Below, piece after piece: positions 41,526-45,435 of a stretch of DNA of 45,435 nt. Within the stretch, counting starts at the first letter, position 1. Every line of letters begins with the position of its first letter. A program made the translations under genes and the position numbers. The stretch covers positions 1-45,435 of the forward strand of contig JADGNO010000172.1 in assembly GCA_017883405.1 (NCBI GenBank), given 5' to 3'. Origin of the DNA: Occallatibacter sp. (lineage in GTDB: Bacteria; Acidobacteriota; Terriglobia; Terriglobales; Acidobacteriaceae). The notes beneath the pieces are model-generated. The model was given only the letters and a program-made list of their open reading frames with translations. It was not told where the DNA came from and did not search any database.

Positions 41526-42482
41526 ATGAAGAATGAACCCCTGGTCCTGGCTATATCCGACGCCAACGACCCGCAGCTTGCCATGCTTGCGGAGATTCCG
41601 CACTTCCTTATCAACTCGGCTGCGGCACTTGATGCCGCACCTCGAAACGCTGAAGCCATTCTGTATTGGTCAGGGCCGCGCGATCTGCTTCGCAGTACCT
41701 TTCTTGCCTCACCCGATGTCCGTTGGATTCATTCGCGCATGGCTGGCCTGGACAAAATGCTCTTTCCTGAACTCGTCCAGAGCCCCGTTCCATTGACGAA
41801 TGGCACCGGCGTATTTTCGCAATCGCTTGGCGAATGGGCGCTGGCCGTCATTCTTTATTTCGCCAAAGACATTCGCCGTTTGTTGCGCAGTCAAGAAGCA
41901 TGCCGCTGGGATCCGTTTGATGTGGAAGAGCTCCCCGGCCGGACGGTCGGCATTGTGGCATACGGCGATATTGGCCGTGCGGTCGCCAGCCGCGTGCAGG
42001 CCATGGGAATGCGCGTCCTCGCATTCAAGCGTCATGCGCCTGCTGCTCCTGATCCGTTTGTTGAGCGTTTCTACGGCCCAACTGAGCTGAACGCAATGCT
42101 TGGCGAATGCGATTTCGTCGTTGTTGCGGCTCCGCTCACGGCAGAAACTCACCACCTGATCAGCGACGATGCGCTCGCTGCGATGCGGCCCAACGCTGTT
42201 GTCATTAACATTGGCCGCGGACCGGTTATCGACCAGGCTGCGCTGGTGCGCGCACTTGCCGCCGGGAGAATTAAGGGTGCAGGCCTCGATGTATTTGAGC
42301 AGGAGCCGATTCCGGCGGATGATCCCATTTTCAAGCTGCCGAACATTCTCATCTCACCGCATAGTGCAGACAACACGAAAGACTGGCTCAATGACGCCAT
42401 GAGATTTTTCCTGGAGCAGTACCAGCGCTTCTCAAGCGGGCAGCCGCTAAAGAACATTGTCGAAAAGCATTTGGGATATTAG
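41526..42482 (+). CDS. D-isomer specific 2-hydroxyacid dehydrogenase
   Basis: 318 residues. NAD-binding Rossmann domain with TVGIVAYGDIGRAVASRVQA (a Gly-rich loop where the family's first glycines are G-V-A-Y-G-D-I-G), the catalytic Arg in INIGRGPVIDQAAL, Glu in GLDVFEQEPIP and His in ISPHSADN: the Arg/Glu/His triad is complete. The substrate domain at the N-terminus reads VRWIHSRMAGLDKML and SLGEWALAVILYF. It oxidises a D-2-hydroxyacid or reduces the keto acid with NAD(P); the group includes glyoxylate/hydroxypyruvate reductases. Cytoplasmic, 44 bases after the cupin gene. Intact. Confidence 0.9.
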   Translation: MKNEPLVLAISDANDPQLAMLAEIPHFLINSAAALDAAPRNAEAILYWSGPRDLLRSTFLASPDVRWIHSRMAGLDKMLFPELVQSPVPLTNGTGVFSQSLGEWALAVILYFAKDIRRLLRSQEACRWDPFDVEELPGRTVGIVAYGDIGRAVASRVQAMGMRVLAFKRHAPAAPDPFVERFYGPTELNAMLGECDFVVVAAPLTAETHHLISDDALAAMRPNAVVINIGRGPVIDQAALVRALAAGRIKGAGLDVFEQEPIPADDPIFKLPNILISPHSADNTKDWLNDAMRFFLEQYQRFSSGQPLKNIVEKHLGY

Positions 42483-42615
42483 AGCGCGGGGCATTGACGC
42501 CTCTGCGTCCTCAGGCAAAAATCTCCTCACGGCGAAGATCAACTTCCTGATAAAGTTGCGCCAAGGCAGGTTTGAATTGCACGATTTTCAGAAAGAACCG
42601 AAGACTTACAACAGT

Positions 42616-43797
42616 ATGCGTCTCGTCCTCGCCGCGGCACTTCTGTCTGCCGGTCTTACTGCGACTGCTCAGCAGCCCGCGGAGACCCAGCCTGCTCAGG
42701 CAATGTCAGGGCAAAAAACGAAGGCAGAGAAGACATCGTCTGCCGCAAAAGCCACCGCCCCGGACGACCAAACGAGCGGTATTACTGAAGAGGAATTGCG
42801 GCGCATGCTTGTGGGCAAGCCACTGTTCCTGCGGGGCAGTTACATTTCTGACTCACTGAGCTATGGGGCACATGGCGAGCTGGATGGAAACGCACCGCCC
42901 GCGCCATTTACGCTATGCGCCGTTCAGATAGACAAGGTGCACTTGAGCAAGCGCAAAGTAGAACTCGTGGGTGCGCGATATGGATTGCATTTTCTGGGTG
43001 CGCTCGCTTACGAAGATCCCACCAAGGCCGTCGATCGCGTAAAGATCACTCAGAAAAAGAGGACGCTCAAGATCACGATTGATCGTGAGCTTGTTGTGAA
43101 GGCTAAGAAAGTTAAAACGCCGAAAGCGAAAATTGGCTCTCATGATGAGCCGGCAGCCGGAGAAGCCGCTGCGGAACCCAAAACCGAAGCTGCTGCAAAT
43201 TTGCCGGCGGATCAACCCGCAGATCCAAATGCTGCGACTAAGACAACTTCGCCGGCGCAATCGGCCACCGCGTTGCGCGGCGCACTCGATCGCATTTTCG
43301 CCGGAACGATTGACGAGCGCATGATCGCGGCGATGCCGGATTTCTGGAGGTTGTATTACCAGTCGGCTGCAGCTAAGACGGACTACAGACCGTCAGACCC
43401 GACGGTGCTGCGCCAGAACATGGTGGATCAGAAGGCAAAGCTGATCTCGAAATTCGAACCTGCGTCCAACGAGTATGCGCAGGACCACGGCGTGGCCGGC
43501 ATGTCGCTTTATCATGTCGTGATTGGCGCTGACGGAAAGCCCGGAGAGATCGCAGTGGCGCGGCCAATCGGTTTTGGATTGGACGAAAACGCGGTTCAGG
43601 CCATCCGCGCAGCGAAGTTTGAGCCGGCAATGAAGGATGGGAAGCCGGTCCCCGTCCTGCTGGATCTGGTGGTTCAGTTCCGCATTTTTTCCAAGCGGAC
43701 GGCGAAGACCAGTAGCACTCCGGCAAGCGACAAACAAGCCGAGCCATCTTTGCCTGGTCCGTACAGCGTGCAACTCCCGTCAAGTGCGAATCAGTAA
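42616..43797 (+). CDS. Exported protein with C-terminal TonB_C-like domain
   Basis: 393 residues from the ATG at 42616; the longer frame (from 42457) has no site and overlaps the dehydrogenase. Signal peptide MRLVLAAALLSAGLTATA, then a Gln/Lys/Ala-rich linker. Residues 60-170 hold a beta-rich segment (MLVGKPLFLRGSYISDSLSY, LHFLGALAYEDPTKAVDRVK), a second Ala/Pro/Lys-rich linker follows, and the end (MSLYHVVIGADGKPGEIAVA...AVQAIRAAKFEPAMKDGKPVPVLLDLVVQF) is a TonB_C fold. Instead of an N-terminal membrane anchor there is a cleavable signal, so it is not a classic TonB; it may be a soluble periplasmic relative. Function unknown. Confidence 0.8.
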   Translation: MRLVLAAALLSAGLTATAQQPAETQPAQAMSGQKTKAEKTSSAAKATAPDDQTSGITEEELRRMLVGKPLFLRGSYISDSLSYGAHGELDGNAPPAPFTLCAVQIDKVHLSKRKVELVGARYGLHFLGALAYEDPTKAVDRVKITQKKRTLKITIDRELVVKAKKVKTPKAKIGSHDEPAAGEAAAEPKTEAAANLPADQPADPNAATKTTSPAQSATALRGALDRIFAGTIDERMIAAMPDFWRLYYQSAAAKTDYRPSDPTVLRQNMVDQKAKLISKFEPASNEYAQDHGVAGMSLYHVVIGADGKPGEIAVARPIGFGLDENAVQAIRAAKFEPAMKDGKPVPVLLDLVVQFRIFSKRTAKTSSTPASDKQAEPSLPGPYSVQLPSSANQ

Positions 43798-44030
43798 GGC
43801 GAAAGCTCCGCAAGTGTGGGCAATTGTCTTACAGCGCGCCAAGTTCAAAGACGCGCTGTAAGACATCGGAAAAGTCGCGTAATGTTTTGTCTTACATGAC
43901 GAATTACGTCTTACGGATTGTCTTACAAGCCGGTCTTACGCCCTAATCCAGGGAAAATTCGGAGTCTTAGCCGCATATCCTTGTGGCTTACGGCCTACAT
44001 TATTGTCATACGACCGACCCGGAGACATAC
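43798..44030. repeat. Convergent spacer with a cluster of GTCTTAC motifs
   Basis: Between two gene ends (TonB_C gene and small basic gene, both reading in). Exact GTCTTAC in plus orientation at 43826, 43889, 43908, 43920 and 43933; near matches GTCTTAG (43974), GGCTTAC (43985), GTCATAC (44005); inverted GTAAGAC at 43858 and again at 44045 inside the small gene. The first and the inverted copy form a perfect 14-bp hairpin (TGTCTTACAGCGCG at 43825-43838 with CGCGCTGTAAGACA at 43852-43865). The spacing is 12-19 bases in the middle. Neither flanking gene has its promoter here. Confidence 0.7.
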
Positions 44031-44201
44031 CTACTCGTCCTGCTGTAAGACATCCTGAATTTTAGGCTTGTGTTTGGCCTGGCGGCCAGTACGCGGCTTG
44101 TCGCTGAGTACACGCGCGGGTTTGGGCTGGCCTACGCGCTCGCGGGCGTTGGCCTTAACGGCTTTTGTGGCAGAAAATCGGGCTGGCTTGCGTTTCGTCA
44201 C
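44031..44201 (-). CDS. Small basic protein (56 aa), unknown function
   Basis: 56 residues from a GTG at 44201. The frame is open further, but that part runs through the hairpin at 44264-44281 and has no site. The protein (MTKRKPARFSATKAVKANAR, ERVGQPKPARVLSDKPRTGR, then HKPKIQDVLQQDE) is rich in Lys, Arg and Pro and ends acidic. I have a weak memory of similar short acidobacterial proteins, but cannot name a family. The ribosome site is poor. It is divergent from the zinc-ribbon gene and convergent with the TonB_C gene across the GTCTTAC spacer. A nucleic-acid-binding role is guesswork from charge. Confidence 0.5.
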   Translation of the reverse strand: MTKRKPARFSATKAVKANARERVGQPKPARVLSDKPRTGRQAKHKPKIQDVLQQDE

Positions 44202-44263
44202 GGCTAGGATGAGTATGGAGAAGAATCCGGTGAAAGAAAAGTACCACCGATTCAATTGAACCG

Positions 44264-44281
44264 GACCCCCGCAAGGGGGTC
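44264..44281. other. GCAA-tetraloop hairpin between small genes
   Basis: GACCCCC-GCAA-GGGGGTC, a perfect 7-bp stem closed by a stable GNRA tetraloop. No T run follows, so it is more likely a structural or transcript-stabilising hairpin than a terminator. It lies between the divergent small basic gene and the zinc-ribbon gene. Confidence 0.5.
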
Positions 44282-44328
44282 TTCGCCTGACTGGATAGCG
44301 GGCGTTCAACCAGAGGGTTAAGCTGACC

Positions 44329-44607
44329 ATGGAAGAGCGAGATTTTTTTAATGAAACGACGGAGATGCGAACCCACACCCTCACCTGTCCGAAGTGCGGT
44401 CAGGCGGCGGAGTACAAAGTGACCTGGGTGGTGCGGCGCAAGCGGGCGCAATTGCCGCCCAGAGCAGATGAACGTGATCGCGCCAAGTTTGCCAAGGCGC
44501 AATCGTACATGGTCAGACGCGATGATAAGCTGGCCTGCGCAAATATGCGCTGCCGCAAGCCGTTCGAGATTACGCAACTGCAGTCGCTGGCGTTTCTATC
44601 GGACTAA
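44329..44607 (+). CDS. Small zinc-ribbon-like protein
   Basis: 92 residues. Cys pairs C20-x2-C23 (in LTCPKCGQ) and C70-x4-C75 (in LACANMRCRKPFEI) form a likely zinc ribbon, with a basic middle (VVRRKRAQLPPRADERDRAK). It is cytoplasmic, with no signal or membrane helix. Probably binds nucleic acid or protein; I do not recognise a named family. AGAGGG lies 12 bases before the ATG, somewhat far. It stands alone; the next gene begins 163 bases later. Confidence 0.65.
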   Translation: MEERDFFNETTEMRTHTLTCPKCGQAAEYKVTWVVRRKRAQLPPRADERDRAKFAKAQSYMVRRDDKLACANMRCRKPFEITQLQSLAFLSD

Positions 44608-44770
44608 GCGGGCGACGATGCGACGAGGAATGTGAATGCCGTTGCATCGGCGGCATCGACTAGTGGTAAATTTCGCGCCGATGCGATGACGCGGTTCAGT
44701 CTTCTTCCCCTCGAATATGCACACCCTTGGAGGCAGGCGTGCTTAACAAGTCTGTTTTCGAGGAGTCACC

Positions 44771-45424
44771 ATGCGCGTTATCTCTGCACTATCGGAACGA
44801 ATACTCCGCTCCGTTGCGCTTTTTTCTCTCATTGCTTTCATCTTTATCATTGTTGCTGCACCCGCACTTTGCCTGCAGGCGCCGATTCAGTTGCCAGCTC
44901 CGCAAATGACCGGCGGCATGCCGCTGATGCAGGCGCTCGCGCAGCGCCAGACCGCACGCGCATTTGCTGACAAACCGCTACCGATGCAGACACTCTCGAA
45001 CCTGCTGTGGGCGGCGTTTGGTGTGAACCGATCACGCGATGTGAAAACCGGGCTCGGTCGCACTGCGCCCTCAGCCATGAACAAGCAGGAAGTCGCGCTT
45101 TATGTCGTGTTGGCTGATGGAGCGTACGTATACGAAGCCGAACAGAACAAATTGCGCCCGGTTGTGGCAGGCGATGTGCGAGCGAAGGTAGCCCAGGGAG
45201 CCGGTGCGCACGCGGCGGCGACCATCATCTATGTTGCCGACGCCAAGCTGGATTACGCACAGGTGGATGCGGGGTTCATCGGCCAGAACGTATATTTATT
45301 CGCAGCTTCAGAAGGAGTGAACGCGTGGTTTTACGCGCTCCACGGAGCCGACGTTGCGATCGCACTCAAATTGCCTGAAGGGCAAAAAGCACTTTACGGT
45401 CAATCGGTTGGCTATCGGCCGTAG
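44771..45424 (+). CDS. Exported nitroreductase/SagB-like flavoprotein
   Basis: 217 residues from the ATG at 44771, with GAGGAG five bases upstream. The N-terminus (SERILRSVALFSLIAFIFII, then VAAPALC) is a signal peptide or uncleaved anchor. The rest is the nitroreductase FMN fold: LMQALAQRQTARAFADKPLP (phosphate-binding Arg region), LSNLLWAAFGVNRSRD, RTAPSAMNKQEVALYVVLAD and GFIGQNVYLFAASEGVNAWF, patterns of the SagB/ThcOx branch. These enzymes oxidise or reduce small molecules or, with a cyclodehydratase, peptides; no such partner is nearby. Ends 11 bases before the window edge, complete. Confidence 0.85.
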   Translation: MRVISALSERILRSVALFSLIAFIFIIVAAPALCLQAPIQLPAPQMTGGMPLMQALAQRQTARAFADKPLPMQTLSNLLWAAFGVNRSRDVKTGLGRTAPSAMNKQEVALYVVLADGAYVYEAEQNKLRPVVAGDVRAKVAQGAGAHAAATIIYVADAKLDYAQVDAGFIGQNVYLFAASEGVNAWFYALHGADVAIALKLPEGQKALYGQSVGYRP

Positions 45425-45435
45425 CAATCCAAAAA

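Noticed and set aside
43825-43865. The 14-bp GTCTTAC hairpin as an intrinsic terminator of the TonB_C gene
   Set aside because: No T run after the stem, and the same motif recurs unpaired many times downstream, so a simple terminator does not explain it.
43798-44030. GTCTTAC cluster as a CRISPR array
   Set aside because: The repeats are only seven bases, irregularly spaced with spacers of 5 to over 20 bases, and no cas gene is present.

Overview
The window is 45.4 kb of gene-dense, moderately GC-rich DNA with a gene content typical of Acidobacteriota (class Terriglobia, Acidobacteriaceae-like). The main pointers are an FtsX/MacB-type orphan permease of the acidobacterial ADOP kind, a Gram-negative envelope (LpxC, TonB-like proteins, a TonB-dependent receptor, lipoproteins), secreted glycoside hydrolases, and many small proteins without a recognisable family. 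I saw no tRNA, rRNA, CRISPR array, transposase, integrase or phage gene. Taxonomy is inferred from gene content only.

Layout. 1-5.6 kb (mostly minus strand): start of a lipoprotein, an HD-domain hydrolase, a small membrane protein, adenosine deaminase, a secreted unknown protein, an APC amino-acid permease, a 51-residue basic protein with a TTG start, and a DinB/DUF1572-like protein; a MITE-like inverted-repeat element lies at 4.59-4.77 kb. 5.7-8.2 kb: an RNA polymerase omega-like small protein and a cold-shock protein converging on a shared terminator, then butyrate kinase and a 78-residue protein preceded by a CRP-type palindrome. 8.2-9.7 kb: a secreted lectin-like protein bracketed by diverged direct repeats. 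9.7-13.4 kb: DUF1003 protein, orphan OppF/DppF-type ATPase, exported FKBP isomerase, M20 peptidase. 13.6-20.1 kb: lpxC, a TonB-like protein, periplasmic trehalase and a secreted GH3 glycosidase. 20.4-21.7 kb: a three-gene ECF sigma unit. 21.7-29.5 kb: Gfo/Idh/MocA oxidoreductase with an overlapping small gene, ADOP permease, folK overlapping a TonB-dependent receptor, tgt. 29.5-31.3 kb: a winged-helix regulator with an overlapping membrane-protein gene, divergent from a hemolysin III-like gene across a palindrome-rich promoter. 31.3-34.9 kb: methyltransferase, glycosyltransferase, FkbM methyltransferase, aldo/keto reductase. 34.9-35.9 kb: rplU-rpmA with a long leader and strong terminator. 35.9-37.4 kb: a multi-TM membrane protein and a 61-residue secreted Pro/Cys peptide below an AT-rich regulatory island. 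37.4-45.4 kb: gyrB, glycine-zipper lipoprotein, cupin, D-2-hydroxyacid dehydrogenase, TonB_C protein, a convergent spacer with a cluster of GTCTTAC motifs, two small conserved-looking proteins and an exported nitroreductase/SagB-like protein.

How the genes fit together. Most are housekeeping (gyrB, rplU, rpmA, lpxC, folK, tgt) or serve a saprophytic, carbohydrate-scavenging lifestyle (trehalase, GH3, TonB parts, TBDR). The less ordinary material is in small proteins and noncoding signals: the secreted peptide and its neighbouring membrane protein, the GTCTTAC cluster between two gene ends, the repeat-bracketed secreted gene, the MITE-like element, the folK-receptor overlap, and recurrent TTG starts and extended -10 promoters. 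No single locus is proven to be a new system; the peptide/membrane-protein pair and the GTCTTAC cluster are the best candidates.
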